Shown: one piece after another, positions 45,667 to 54,874 of the stretch
Layout of the letters: each line of letters begins with the position of its first letter
Position numbering within the stretch: the first letter of the stretch is position 1
Source: Velthaea sp965214335
Lineage (GTDB): Bacteria; Vulcanimicrobiota; Vulcanimicrobiia; Vulcanimicrobiales; Vulcanimicrobiaceae
Assembly (NCBI GenBank): GCA_965214335.1
Contig: CBDCBO010000014.1
Span: 372,001-436,000, forward strand
Direction: 5' to 3'
DNA length: 64,000 nucleotides
Position numbers and translations under genes: made by a program
The notes under the pieces: model-generated
Databases searched by the model: none
The model's input: the letters and a program-made list of their open reading frames with translations, nothing else
What the model was told of the DNA's origin: nothing

Positions 45667-47163
45667 ATGAAACGATTGCCGCTGGCCGCGGCGCTGGCGA
45701 CGTTCGCACTGCATCTCGTCGCCAATCCGCATTACGGCTTCTTCCGCGACGAACTCTATTTCATCATCTGCGGGCGGCATCCACAGTTGGGCTATGTCGA
45801 TCAGCCGCCGGTCGTCCCGCTCTTGGCCGCCGCAACGCAAATCTTCGGCCATTGGCTCTGGCTGTTGCGCGCGATCCCGGCACTGTTCGCTGCCGGCGGG
45901 ATCTACGTTACCTGCGAACTCGTTGCGCTCTTCGGGGGTGGACGTTTCGCGCAACTGCTGGCCGCACTCGTTTTCTTCTTCACGCCCGTTCTGCTGAGCT
46001 TCGGCATGAAGGCCGGCACCGACGAAGTCGGCCTCTTTACCTGGCCGCTCATCGCCTTACTCTTCGTTCAACTCAGCGCGCGCGAAACTCCGCGGCGGTG
46101 GCTCGTGCTCGGTGTCACGATCGGTGTAAGCATACAGAGCAAATACTCCGTGCTGTTCTACGTCGCCGCGCTCATCGGCGGCCTGCTGGCGGTACCCGAA
46201 CGGCGCATCTTGTTCACCCGCGGTGCCGGCGCCGCCGCGCTCGTTGCAACGGCCATCGCCGCGCCCAATGCGATCTGGCAGTTGCACTATGGTCTGCCGA
46301 TACTCGAACTCTTACGCAACGGGCAGTCCGGGAAAAACGTCATTCCTAGCCCCGCCCTCTACCTGGCGCAAGAGCTGTTGATTACGAACGCATTGCTCGC
46401 GGCGCAGTGGTGCATCGGCCTGTTGTGGACCCTGCGCTCGGCTCGATTTCGGTTCGCCGGTATCGCGTATCTCGTCCTGATCGCGGAAATGCTAATTTTT
46501 CACGGCAAACACTACTATCCGGCGAACATCTATCCGGTCCTCATCGCCGCCGGGGCAGTCCCAATCGAAGCCTGGACGCAGCGGCGATCTGCTCGGTATC
46601 TCCTCGCGGCGTACGTTGTGCTAGCCGGGCTTGTGTTTGTTGCCGATGCTCTGCCGATCCTCAGCGAAGCGCAATACGTCAGCTACGCGCACGCACGCGG
46701 TACGTTGCTGCCGAGTTTCAAAAAGGCGCTTGAGACGGAGCACAATCGTGAAGCGAACGTGCTGCCCTCCGATTGGGCCGATATGCACGGCTGGCCCGAA
46801 ATGGCGGCGGCCGCCCGAGCTGCCTATCTCGCGCTGCCGCCCAGCCGGCGACGCGAAGCCGTCGTGTTCACCGGCAATTACGGCGAGGCCAGCGCTGTCG
46901 CGTTCTTCGCGCCCGACGTGCCGGTCATCAGCGAACACAATCAGTTCTGGCTCTGGGGCGAACGCAACTATAGCGGCGAAACGCTCGTGCAGATCAACGG
47001 CAGTTGCTTTGCGGCCGATCGACTCTTCCGCTCGCGCCGCCGACTCGCAACACTGCGCAGTCGCTACGCGCTCTCGTACGAAGCACACGCGCCGATTTGG
47101 CTGTGTACCGGCATTCGCAAACCGCTGGCCACCGTGTGGCCCGAAATTAAAGATTACGAATGA
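45667..47163 (+). CDS. Polytopic glycosyltransferase (GT39/GT83, ArnT/PMT-like)
   Basis: 498 residues with about ten hydrophobic segments. The first loop carries the acidic motif FFRDELYFIICGRHPQLGYVD, which matches the catalytic Asp/Glu of dolichyl- or undecaprenyl-phosphate-sugar dependent transferases (GT-C fold, PF13231). It would transfer a sugar or amino sugar from a lipid carrier outside the membrane. It lies 42 bp after the PKS on the same strand and may act on the PKS lipid, or the closeness may be accidental. The C-terminal part (360-498) is soluble. Confidence 0.85.
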   Translation: MKRLPLAAALATFALHLVANPHYGFFRDELYFIICGRHPQLGYVDQPPVVPLLAAATQIFGHWLWLLRAIPALFAAGGIYVTCELVALFGGGRFAQLLAALVFFFTPVLLSFGMKAGTDEVGLFTWPLIALLFVQLSARETPRRWLVLGVTIGVSIQSKYSVLFYVAALIGGLLAVPERRILFTRGAGAAALVATAIAAPNAIWQLHYGLPILELLRNGQSGKNVIPSPALYLAQELLITNALLAAQWCIGLLWTLRSARFRFAGIAYLVLIAEMLIFHGKHYYPANIYPVLIAAGAVPIEAWTQRRSARYLLAAYVVLAGLVFVADALPILSEAQYVSYAHARGTLLPSFKKALETEHNREANVLPSDWADMHGWPEMAAAARAAYLALPPSRRREAVVFTGNYGEASAVAFFAPDVPVISEHNQFWLWGERNYSGETLVQINGSCFAADRLFRSRRRLATLRSRYALSYEAHAPIWLCTGIRKPLATVWPEIKDYE

Positions 47164-47330
47164 TGGGCTACGTTACTCGCCACCGGCTCGTGCACAACGC
47201 CTATATACTGGTAAGCCGGTAGGGTGCCGTGCGCCCACATTGTCTGCAAACATCTTTAAATAATCACTGAGCTAGCGCCGATCGCGCGGGGCGCGCAGCG
47301 CCATGCCATCCCGCTTGCGCCCCGCCGTAA

Positions 47331-47705
47331 TTAGGTGGCGTCTTGAATGTCGAAGCGGGCGACCTTGCCTTTCTGGAAATGGAATACATGCCCGACCATT
47401 TTGTCGTGTAGCCCGTGCGTTTGATTTTGCAGCGGCTTGCCTTCGAGATCGCGCACGGACTGTTGAACCGTCACGACGATCGATCCATCTGCGGCCGTGT
47501 CGAAGCGCACGGGCTCGACGTGCGGATCGACGATGGCCCACTGACGGGTCCAGTATTCTCGCACGGCCTTGCCTCCGTGCACGTAGCCGCCGTCCATCCC
47601 GTTCGCCCACGCGACGTCGTCGGCGAGCGCCGCCAAGACGCCGTCGATGTCTCTGGCGTTGAAGCGATCGTACATGCGCTTGAGAATGTCTACGTCGGCG
47701 TTCAT
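47331..47705 (-). CDS. SnoaL-like/NTF2-fold protein
   Basis: 124 residues of the SnoaL-like polyketide-cyclase/NTF2 fold: helix VDILKRMYDRFNARDIDGVLAALADDV, then strands including YVHGGKAVREYWTRQWA and GHVFHFQKGKVARFDIQ. Such proteins bind or isomerise small molecules; most are of unknown function. ATG 47705 has AGGAG about 10 nt upstream. It is divergent from a MarR regulator (195 bp apart), which may control it. Confidence 0.85.
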   Translation of the reverse strand: MNADVDILKRMYDRFNARDIDGVLAALADDVAWANGMDGGYVHGGKAVREYWTRQWAIVDPHVEPVRFDTAADGSIVVTVQQSVRDLEGKPLQNQTHGLHDKMVGHVFHFQKGKVARFDIQDAT

Positions 47706-47878
47706 TGAAGCTTTTCTCCTAGTTGAAATGGCATGGCTCGCGGCGGAGTTGGGTGCGCAGCGCCGGTGGCCAGCGCTTCGCGCCGGCTGCGACGGCGAAA
47801 GGAACCGGCCAGCCCGCTCGACGCCGAAGCTCGCGCGGCTACGCGCTGCAGGCGGTTGAGGTGCGTCAACGTACGGAT

Positions 47879-47905
47879 TATGCAATAATATAGGTGCCTA
47901 TGCAA
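47879..47905 (+). promoter_or_regulatory. Possible MarR operator: direct repeat at the marR start
   Basis: The 7-mer TATGCAA occurs at 47879-47885 and 47899-47905, exactly 20 bp (two helical turns) apart, framing the AT-rich stretch ATAATATAGG. The second copy covers the start codon of the MarR gene. Autoregulation is an inference from position. Confidence 0.3.
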
Positions 47906-48376
47906 GAGGCGAAGCCGATATCGGCGGTCCTTTCCACACCCGGACACCTCATTAGCTTGGCGGCGCGCGGGTTCGCACGTCTGAGCGAGGCACGCTTGAA
48001 GCCATTGGGATTCGGTGTCGGCCATCTGCCGGTACTCGTGGCGCTGGCGGAGGGGCAAGCCGGGTCGCAGCGCGATCTGGCCCGGTTCGCCCGCATCGAA
48101 CAACCTTCCATGGCCCAGATGCTGGCCCGTATGGAGCGCGACGGCCTCATCTGCCGGATACCTGACCCGGCTGACGGACGCAGCAGCCGAATCTCGTTAA
48201 CGCAAGCTGCACGAACGCGGCTGCCGGACGCCTGCGCAGCGCTGTTTGAAGGCAACCGCGACGCGCTGGCGGGCTTTTCGGCGCAGGAAGCCGGTGTGCT
48301 CGTCGCGCTCCTCGCGCGACTCATCACGAATCTCGATCGTGCCGTAAGTGCAGAGGAGCCACCTCAGAACCGGTGA
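47900..48376 (+). CDS. MarR-family transcriptional regulator
   Basis: 158 residues, winged helix-turn-helix of the MarR type. The segment GSQRDLARFARIEQPSMAQMLARMERDGLICR is the DNA-binding core, followed by the wing RIPDPADGRSSRISLT. It probably responds to a small phenolic or other lipophilic effector. ATG 47900 was preferred over GTG 47894. It is divergent from the SnoaL-like gene; a direct repeat covers the start region. Confidence 0.9.
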   Translation: MQEAKPISAVLSTPGHLISLAARGFARLSEARLKPLGFGVGHLPVLVALAEGQAGSQRDLARFARIEQPSMAQMLARMERDGLICRIPDPADGRSSRISLTQAARTRLPDACAALFEGNRDALAGFSAQEAGVLVALLARLITNLDRAVSAEEPPQNR

Positions 48377-48546
48377 GATCGGGTGGAGGCCGCGCCGCCG
48401 ACAGACCGTCCGCTCGGATTGCTACCTGTCTCGCGACGACGACCGACACCTCGGCCGGCATGCGCCGGCCATTGCTGGTGTACCGTGCGCACGTGCACGA
48501 TTGCCGGACGCGCGACCGGCGGAAGACCGGCGTTGCGTTCTGATCC

Positions 48547-50610
48547 TTAGGTTGCGTACGCGTACGAGCGAGGCGCGGAACTCGCCCGTTCGTTACGTGC
48601 AACCGGCGTGCGCGTTTCCTCAACGATGAATTGAGCCAACAGCGCTTCGAGTTGCATCGCTTGATCGCGCAGCGACGACGCGGTTATTCCGATCTCGCCA
48701 ATCCCGATGGCAAGCTGGCTCGTCGATAACGATGCTTCTTGGGCCGCCGTGGCGTTCGTCGCCGCCGTCGCGGCGATCGGCATCATAACGCTCGTCACGT
48801 GTTCGGTCGTACTGCGCATCTCGGCTGCGGCGGCGGCGTTTTCCTCGACCGCCGCCGCGGCGCTGGCCATGTTCTGCGTGACGCGCGTCGACGCGTTTTG
48901 CATGTCGACGGCCTGTTTTTCCAACGTATCGGCGACGCTATTCGTAGTGGAGATCGCGCTACCGACGCGCGCGAGCGACACCGAGGCGCGATCTGAAACC
49001 GCGATGCCGGCGTCCATCGATTGTGATGAGGACCGCATCGCCTCCGCCGCCGCGACCGTATCGCGCTTGATGTCGCCGAGGATCGTTGAAATTTCGCGAG
49101 TCGCAAGCGAACTGCGTTCGGCCAATTTCCGCACCTCGTCGGCGACGACGGCGAAGCCGCGGCCATGCTCGCCCGCCCGCGCGGCTTCGATGGCCGCATT
49201 GAGCGCCAGTAAGTTCGTTTGATCGGCAATGTCTTCGATCGTGTCGACGATTTCCTCAACTTGCGAGGACCGCTGCTCGAGACTGACCATCGCTCCAGTC
49301 GCCTTCGCGGAAACGGCTTGGAGTTGCGTCAGCGTACCGGCAGTTTCGGTGACGGCCGTCGTACCCGCGGTCGCTGCCGTCGACGCTTCGCGCGCCGAGG
49401 CCGTGAGTACGTTTCCTTGCGACGTCAAGGCACCAATACCGTCATCGAGCTTCCGGATCTCAGCGCTGGTCTGCGCGATTGCTTCGGCCTGCGCGCCGGC
49501 GACACTCGCGATTTGTTCGGCCGTGCGGCTCAGCTCTTCAATCGCGGTAGCCGTATCGGCAATTTGTCCGGCTTGCGCCGTTGCACCGCTCGATACGACC
49601 TCGACCGCCTGAACGATGGCTTCAACTGCCGATGATGATGCATTGGCGGCAGCCGATGCCTGGTCGGAGGCCGCGGCGAGCGAATTGCTGGCCAACGCCA
49701 CGCCGGAAATAAGGCGTCGCAAATTATCGGTCGCGCGGGTGTACTGCGAAGCCATTTCAGCCAGCGCAAGCGCCAATGTATTGTAGGTCGTGACCAGCGC
49801 ACCGACTTCGTCGTTCCCGCGCGTCGCCAACGGCTGCCGGTTCGAGGTGAATCGGGCGGTCAGATCGCCGGCCGCTAAACGCTCGAGCGCCTGCGTGAGC
49901 GCCGCGATGTCGTCGCCGACGATACTCTTCACGGCACCGCTCGTGGCAACCAAAGCTCGCGAGATGTCGCGCGATAGGAACACCGCTACGGCCAGGCCCA
50001 TGCCGATCGCGAAGAGACCAAGGCATAGGCTAAGTATGTTGGCAGACGCTTCGAGCGATCTTGCTTCTTCGTTCGTCGCCTTGACTTCCGTAGCGATCGC
50101 CGTGCTATACGGCAAAAGCGCTTTACTGGTTCCGTCTTGTAAGTTCTCTGCATAACTGGCCGATGCTTGGGCGTCTTTGCCGGATCGCTTGAGGCGGAAC
50201 GCGTCTTCGTTTTGCGCAAAGTACCCGTTGGGTCCGTCGACGAGCTTGTCGTACGCGGCCAGCGCATTTTGTTTCACGGGTGAATCGGCGAGCGCCCGGG
50301 CTTTGGCGATCTGCGTGTTGAGCCCCGCAACATCATCACGATACATCCGCAGGTACGAAGCGCTCAGTTCCGGTTTTTGCTGCATCACATAATACGCGCC
50401 GTCGTCGTCGGATCCGCGGAAATACAGCAGCGCGCGCCACAGCGCCTCGCGGGCCGGGTATAGTTGCGTCACTTGGTAGGCTTGAATCGCGGCTAACTTC
50501 GCATTCGTCACCTGATTCGCTAGCAGCGCAACGCTAAAGAGCAGCATCACGGTGCAAAACGCGCTCATCAGCTTAACGCCGATCTTGAGATTCCGCCACC
50601 AGACGACCAT
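48547..50610 (-). CDS. Methyl-accepting chemotaxis protein
   Basis: 687 residues. Membrane segments at about 15-33 and 193-213 flank a helical four-helix-bundle sensor (35-190) outside the membrane. A HAMP domain (about 214-267) follows, then a long coiled-coil signalling domain with the conserved hairpin tip EDIADQTNLLALNAAIEAAR and GRGFAVVADEVRKLAERS that binds CheA/CheW. No CheR/CheB-docking pentapeptide is seen at the C-terminus, and no che genes are adjacent. GGAG lies 9 nt before ATG 50610. Confidence 0.95.
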   Translation of the reverse strand: MVVWWRNLKIGVKLMSAFCTVMLLFSVALLANQVTNAKLAAIQAYQVTQLYPAREALWRALLYFRGSDDDGAYYVMQQKPELSASYLRMYRDDVAGLNTQIAKARALADSPVKQNALAAYDKLVDGPNGYFAQNEDAFRLKRSGKDAQASASYAENLQDGTSKALLPYSTAIATEVKATNEEARSLEASANILSLCLGLFAIGMGLAVAVFLSRDISRALVATSGAVKSIVGDDIAALTQALERLAAGDLTARFTSNRQPLATRGNDEVGALVTTYNTLALALAEMASQYTRATDNLRRLISGVALASNSLAAASDQASAAANASSSAVEAIVQAVEVVSSGATAQAGQIADTATAIEELSRTAEQIASVAGAQAEAIAQTSAEIRKLDDGIGALTSQGNVLTASAREASTAATAGTTAVTETAGTLTQLQAVSAKATGAMVSLEQRSSQVEEIVDTIEDIADQTNLLALNAAIEAARAGEHGRGFAVVADEVRKLAERSSLATREISTILGDIKRDTVAAAEAMRSSSQSMDAGIAVSDRASVSLARVGSAISTTNSVADTLEKQAVDMQNASTRVTQNMASAAAAVEENAAAAAEMRSTTEHVTSVMMPIAATAATNATAAQEASLSTSQLAIGIGEIGITASSLRDQAMQLEALLAQFIVEETRTPVARNERASSAPRSYAYAT

Positions 50611-50783
50611 GCTGCTTCGCTCCTAACTCCGGGGGTAGTGCTACGAGACATACTTCGGCGCACATGCGGACGAAATGAGCGCGCGCGGTTCTTAGCCGGT
50701 GCAGCGTAAAGAAACCGATACGTTAGCCGCAACGCCGGCGTTCAAAGCACGAACAACCTTTTCTGGGCGATACGCCGGTCGGC

Positions 50784-51713
50784 TTAACGCTCGACGAGCG
50801 CCGCCCGGCCAAGTGCGAAAGCCACCAGCCGGTCGATCAACGCTTCGTAAGAGATGCCGGCCGATAGTGCTTCATCGGGTAAGAGCGACTGCGGCGTCAA
50901 GCCCGGTAGTGCGTTGATTTCCAGGATGTACGGCCGGCCTTCTTTGCTGACGATAAAATCAGTGCGCGAATAGTCACGTAGACCGATGAGCCGGTGCACC
51001 GACAACGCCAGCATTTGCAAGCGTGCCGTAAGATCGCGGTCGATGGGAGCCGGAACGAGATGGCGGGCGCCGCCCGGCGTGTACTTCGCGTCATAGGTGA
51101 AGAGTTCGTCGGTCGAAAGTATTTCGACGACCGGGAGGGCGCTTTCGCCCAGCACGCCGCACGAAAATTCGCGGCCGCCGATATACTCTTCGGCCAAGAG
51201 CGCCGAAGTGCGCGACGATGCGGCGATCATCGTGCGCGTCCACTCCTCATGCGTGCGCACGATCGAGACGCCGGCGCTCGAACCACTAGCGCGCGGCTTG
51301 ACGACGATCGGCGGATTGAGCGAACCGGGCAACAACGGCAGCGTTCCGCCGGAGAGGTCGAAGGTGTCCCAGGCCGGTGTCGGCAGCCCTTCAGCCGCCA
51401 ATAGCTTCTTGGTCAGATGCTTGTCGAGCGACACCGCGCAGCCGGTGATATCGCTGCCGGTATACGGGATGCCGAGCCACTCGAGCACGCCTTGCACTTG
51501 ACCGTCTTCACCGGCGGTACCGTGCAACGCGTTGAAGACCACGTCGGGGCGGATCTCGCGCAGCGCATCGACGAAGCGCCGATCGAAGTCCACCGATTGC
51601 GCGTCATGCCCGAGTGCTGCCAGCGCGCGCAAGACTCCGCTACCGCTGGCAATCGACACTTCACGTTCGTCGCTCGGACCGCCCATGACGACGGCAATCT
51701 TCAATTTGGCCAT
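50784..51713 (-). CDS. ddl: D-alanine-D-alanine ligase
   Basis: 309 residues, ATP-grasp ligase that makes the D-Ala-D-Ala dipeptide for MurF. N-terminal motif VVMGGPSDEREVSIASG, ATP-grasp loop KPRASGSSAGVS, and the C-terminal EINALPGLTPQSLLP that binds Mg and substrate. The omega-loop YDAKY carries the Tyr typical of D-Ala specificity and not D-lactate. It is the last gene of the minus-strand wall region, 214 bp after the SulP gene. Confidence 0.95.
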   Translation of the reverse strand: MAKLKIAVVMGGPSDEREVSIASGSGVLRALAALGHDAQSVDFDRRFVDALREIRPDVVFNALHGTAGEDGQVQGVLEWLGIPYTGSDITGCAVSLDKHLTKKLLAAEGLPTPAWDTFDLSGGTLPLLPGSLNPPIVVKPRASGSSAGVSIVRTHEEWTRTMIAASSRTSALLAEEYIGGREFSCGVLGESALPVVEILSTDELFTYDAKYTPGGARHLVPAPIDRDLTARLQMLALSVHRLIGLRDYSRTDFIVSKEGRPYILEINALPGLTPQSLLPDEALSAGISYEALIDRLVAFALGRAALVER

Positions 51714-51927
51714 CCACCGGGATACTTTCGCACTTGTATCTCAAGCCTTGCTAAGACCGTTATCGGGCGGCGTAGTCCAGGCATAGCCATGCCGCGGCAA
51801 ACGGCGCTACGGTGTAAACCGCAGCTTGGGCCGTGACCGCTCCATTCGATTCGGCTGGAGCGCTATGGTCGGTCAAGAAGCCGAGGTAACGGCACTGCGG
51901 CAGCGGCCCGGCTCGCGCGGGCGCGTG

Positions 51928-53703
51928 CTACACCAAATAGTATGTCGGCTCGCCATCGGTGTGCGACCCGCTCGGATCGTGAGCGGGTTCGGTGCCGCTC
52001 GTTCGCGCCAGATACTCCGCGTGCCGGACGGCCCGTAGTGTCGCCGAGAACGTTTCGGCTTCTTGCGGAAAGATGCGGTCGGCCGGAAACCACTTGGTCA
52101 CTCCGACATTCTCCAGCAGGCGCAGAAAGTCGGGCTGGATGCCGGCCAGTAGCACGGTTACTCCGCGCCCGTCCGCGTCGTGCAAGAAGCGTTCGAGGTG
52201 CTCCGCTACGACGACGTCCGGATTTCTGGTCCGCTTCAAGCGCAGCACGACGTATTTAGCCGTGCCCGTGACGGCAGCTTCCAGGATGCCTTGCAGATTG
52301 CGGTGCAGCTGTGGTCCGGCCCCAAAAAATAATTCGCCTTCCAAATCGAAGATCAGCAACGACGATGGCGGCGCATCGTTTGGGCGGCGGTCGCGGACGA
52401 CGCGTTCGTCGCTGAGGATCAATTCACGCATACTCGGTTTCGACGCGCGTGAGACGAACAACAGGATCGATAGCACGACGCCCACGAGAATCGAATCTTG
52501 CACGTCGATGAAAATTGCGGTGAACGCGGTCGCGCCAACCAGCAGCGCATCGAAGCGCGAGGCCCGGATCGCGTAGCGCAGCCGCTTCCAATCGATCAGC
52601 CGCGCGGCGGTAATGAATAAGAGTCCGGCCAGTACCGGCTTGGGAATGAAGCGCGCGTACGGTCCCAGCAGCAGCACCACCACGCCAACGATGATCCCCG
52701 AGTACACGCCCGAAGCACGCGTCATCGCGCCGGCCTGAAAATTGATTGCCGAACGCGTCAGCGAACCGGACCCCGGCAAGGCTTGAAAAAAACCGCCGGC
52801 GAGATTGCCGATTCCCTCGGCAAGGCACTGCCGGTTGTAGTCGAGCGGTTCGCGGCTGTAGGTGGTAATGGACTTGGCCACCGCCAACGCTTCGAGCAAG
52901 CCGAGCAGTGCGACCGCGCCGCCGCCTTTGAGCAGTTGCGGCAGCCATTCCAAATGCAGCGCCGGAACGTGGAGCGACGGCATCGCCGCCGGAATGGCGC
53001 CGACGACCGCGACGAGCGTTTTGCCGCCCGCAGCCGGTGACGACCAGCCGAAATACGCGGCGACGACCGAAACGAGTACCAGGCCCGCGAGCATATCGAC
53101 CCGCGGCAGGCGAAACTTGACGATGGCTCGGTGCAGCACGAGCACGACGGCGACCGTCGCGAGCCCGAGCGCGATGGCGCGCGGATTGAATGCGCCGCCG
53201 CTCACCGTTAGCCAGGTGCTCACCAGCACCGATTGATCGGCGCTGCCTTTCTTCGCCGCGCCTAAAAAATTTCCGAGTTGCCCCAAAGCGATGAGAAAAC
53301 CGGCTCCGGCCATGAAGCCCAAGATGACCGATTCCGATACAAATCGCGTAAGATCGCCGAGCCGAAAGACCGCGATGAGTATTTGGAACGTACCGGCGAT
53401 AATGCCCAGCAGAAATAACGCTTCAAAGCCGTCGAGCCGACCGGTAAATGAGCCTAGCGCGCTATAGACGACCAGTGAAATCGCATTGGTGGGACCGTTG
53501 ATCAAATGCGACGACGAGCCGAAGATGGCGGCGACGATCGTAATGACGATCGCGGAGTACAACCCATAGCGCGGGTCGACACCGGCGATGAGGGCGTAGG
53601 CAATCGCTTGTGGAACGGCAATCGCCGCAACCGTCGCGCCGGCCGTCAGATCGCTGCGCGCACTGCTCCAGCTATAGTGCAATTTCGGCTGGGAGAAGAT
53701 CAT
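51928..53703 (-). CDS. SulP-family anion transporter with STAS domain
   Basis: 591 residues. The membrane part (1-420) has the 14-helix SLC26/SulP layout, with the family blocks AVPQAIAYALIAGVDPRYGLYSA and GFFQALPGSGSLTRSAIN; the C-terminal STAS domain (about 455-560) includes LIFDLEGELFFGAG. It moves sulfate, bicarbonate or other anions. It stands between murB and ddl on the same strand. A bicarbonate role would fit with the carbonic anhydrase at 28710, but they are far apart. Confidence 0.92.
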   Translation of the reverse strand: MIFSQPKLHYSWSSARSDLTAGATVAAIAVPQAIAYALIAGVDPRYGLYSAIVITIVAAIFGSSSHLINGPTNAISLVVYSALGSFTGRLDGFEALFLLGIIAGTFQILIAVFRLGDLTRFVSESVILGFMAGAGFLIALGQLGNFLGAAKKGSADQSVLVSTWLTVSGGAFNPRAIALGLATVAVVLVLHRAIVKFRLPRVDMLAGLVLVSVVAAYFGWSSPAAGGKTLVAVVGAIPAAMPSLHVPALHLEWLPQLLKGGGAVALLGLLEALAVAKSITTYSREPLDYNRQCLAEGIGNLAGGFFQALPGSGSLTRSAINFQAGAMTRASGVYSGIIVGVVVLLLGPYARFIPKPVLAGLLFITAARLIDWKRLRYAIRASRFDALLVGATAFTAIFIDVQDSILVGVVLSILLFVSRASKPSMRELILSDERVVRDRRPNDAPPSSLLIFDLEGELFFGAGPQLHRNLQGILEAAVTGTAKYVVLRLKRTRNPDVVVAEHLERFLHDADGRGVTVLLAGIQPDFLRLLENVGVTKWFPADRIFPQEAETFSATLRAVRHAEYLARTSGTEPAHDPSGSHTDGEPTYYLV

Positions 53704-53856
53704 GAAGCCTTTCGCGGCGGCGGAAAGCGCGCGACGAGAAGAATAGAACCACTTGACTTAAGCCAAGCTTTCCGAAGTCCGGTTTCGGAGTTTGCCCTCC
53801 GTTGCCTCCTAAGCGGGCCGTGTCGGCAAGATTGCGCCGCGTAGAATCGCCGGCCG

Positions 53857-54786
53857 TTAGGCTACGAACTCCCCCACCAGGTGAACTTCAAGCTGCAGCT
53901 CGATCCCGCACGAGTCGTGTACGGCCCGCCGCACGCGCGCCAGCAGCGTTGTCACATCGCTGGCCGTCGCGTCCGCGATATTGACGATGAAGTTGGCGTG
54001 TAAGGTCGATACCTCGGCGCCGCCGATGCGCCAGCCCTTCGCGCCGGCCGACTCGATGAGCGCACCGGCCTTCGCCCCGGGCGGATTGCGAAAACACGAA
54101 CCGGCGTTGGGCAGGCCGACCGGCTGCGTTTGTTTGCGGCGCACCAGCCGGTCCTGCATGCGGCCGCGCACGGCTACCGGATCGCCTTGCTCGAAGCCCA
54201 TCGTCACGCCCGCGACGATCGCATCCCGCTCCAGCGTCGTATGGCGGTAAAAGTATTGGACGCTGACGGCGTGGGCCTCGGGTCGAGCCGGCGTGTGCAC
54301 GCACACGGCGCGTACGAAATCACCGATTTCACGATCGGTTCCGGCGTTCATGAACAGCGCACCGCCGACGCTACCCGGAATGCCGGCCAGCGATTCGACG
54401 CCGAGCGCGCCCTTGGAGGCGGCCTGTGCCGTAAGCAGTGCCATTTGCGCCGACGCGCCCGCGCGCACCACCACTTCGCCGTCCGCCGCGCGCACGTCGA
54501 GCTCGCCGAAGGCGCCGCCCAGGCGCAGCACCAGGCCGCGAATACCGCCGTCGCCGACGAGCACGTTTGAGCCCAAACCGAGCACGAACCACGGCAGACG
54601 CCGCTTGAAACAATGCCGCAGCACGAACGCGAGGTCGGCACTCGATTCCACGTTGACGAGCGCGTCGGCCGGTCCGCCGATCCGCCACCACGTAAAAGCG
54701 GCGAGTTCGGCGTCAAAGGCGACCCGCGAACCGAAGTGAGCGGCCAACTGGGCACGGTCCTCCGCGGTCAACAGACTCGCCGTCAC
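53857..54786 (-). CDS. murB: UDP-N-acetylenolpyruvoylglucosamine reductase (MurB)
   Basis: 309 residues. FAD enzyme that reduces enolpyruvyl-UDP-GlcNAc to UDP-MurNAc. Flavin-binding blocks are GLGSNVLVGDGGIRGLVL and GIPGSVGGALFMNAG; the catalytic Ser is in NAGSCFRNPPG, and the final Glu is in LQLEVHLVGEF. The short form without the extra Tyr loop fits type II MurB. The start is GTG 54786; the upstream AGGGGG is very close to it. Two hairpins lie between murC and murB. Confidence 0.95.
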   Translation of the reverse strand: MTASLLTAEDRAQLAAHFGSRVAFDAELAAFTWWRIGGPADALVNVESSADLAFVLRHCFKRRLPWFVLGLGSNVLVGDGGIRGLVLRLGGAFGELDVRAADGEVVVRAGASAQMALLTAQAASKGALGVESLAGIPGSVGGALFMNAGTDREIGDFVRAVCVHTPARPEAHAVSVQYFYRHTTLERDAIVAGVTMGFEQGDPVAVRGRMQDRLVRRKQTQPVGLPNAGSCFRNPPGAKAGALIESAGAKGWRIGGAEVSTLHANFIVNIADATASDVTTLLARVRRAVHDSCGIELQLEVHLVGEFVA

Positions 54787-54796
54787 CCCCTAGGAG

Positions 54797-54846
54797 CCCG
54801 TCGGCTTTGGCGACGGGTGACGACGGACGGCTTGGGCGCAGCCCAA
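54797..54846 (-). promoter_or_regulatory. Two consecutive hairpins between murC and murB
   Basis: Two short stems are present: 54832-54837 with 54841-54846 (6 bp, 3-nt loop) and 54797-54803 with 54811-54817 (7 bp, 7-nt loop). No U-tract follows on the minus strand, so they may attenuate or process the transcript and not end it. The latter stem ends 10 bp before the murB start. Confidence 0.3.
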
Positions 54847-54874
54847 ACGTACCAGATTCAACGCAGTTGCATCC

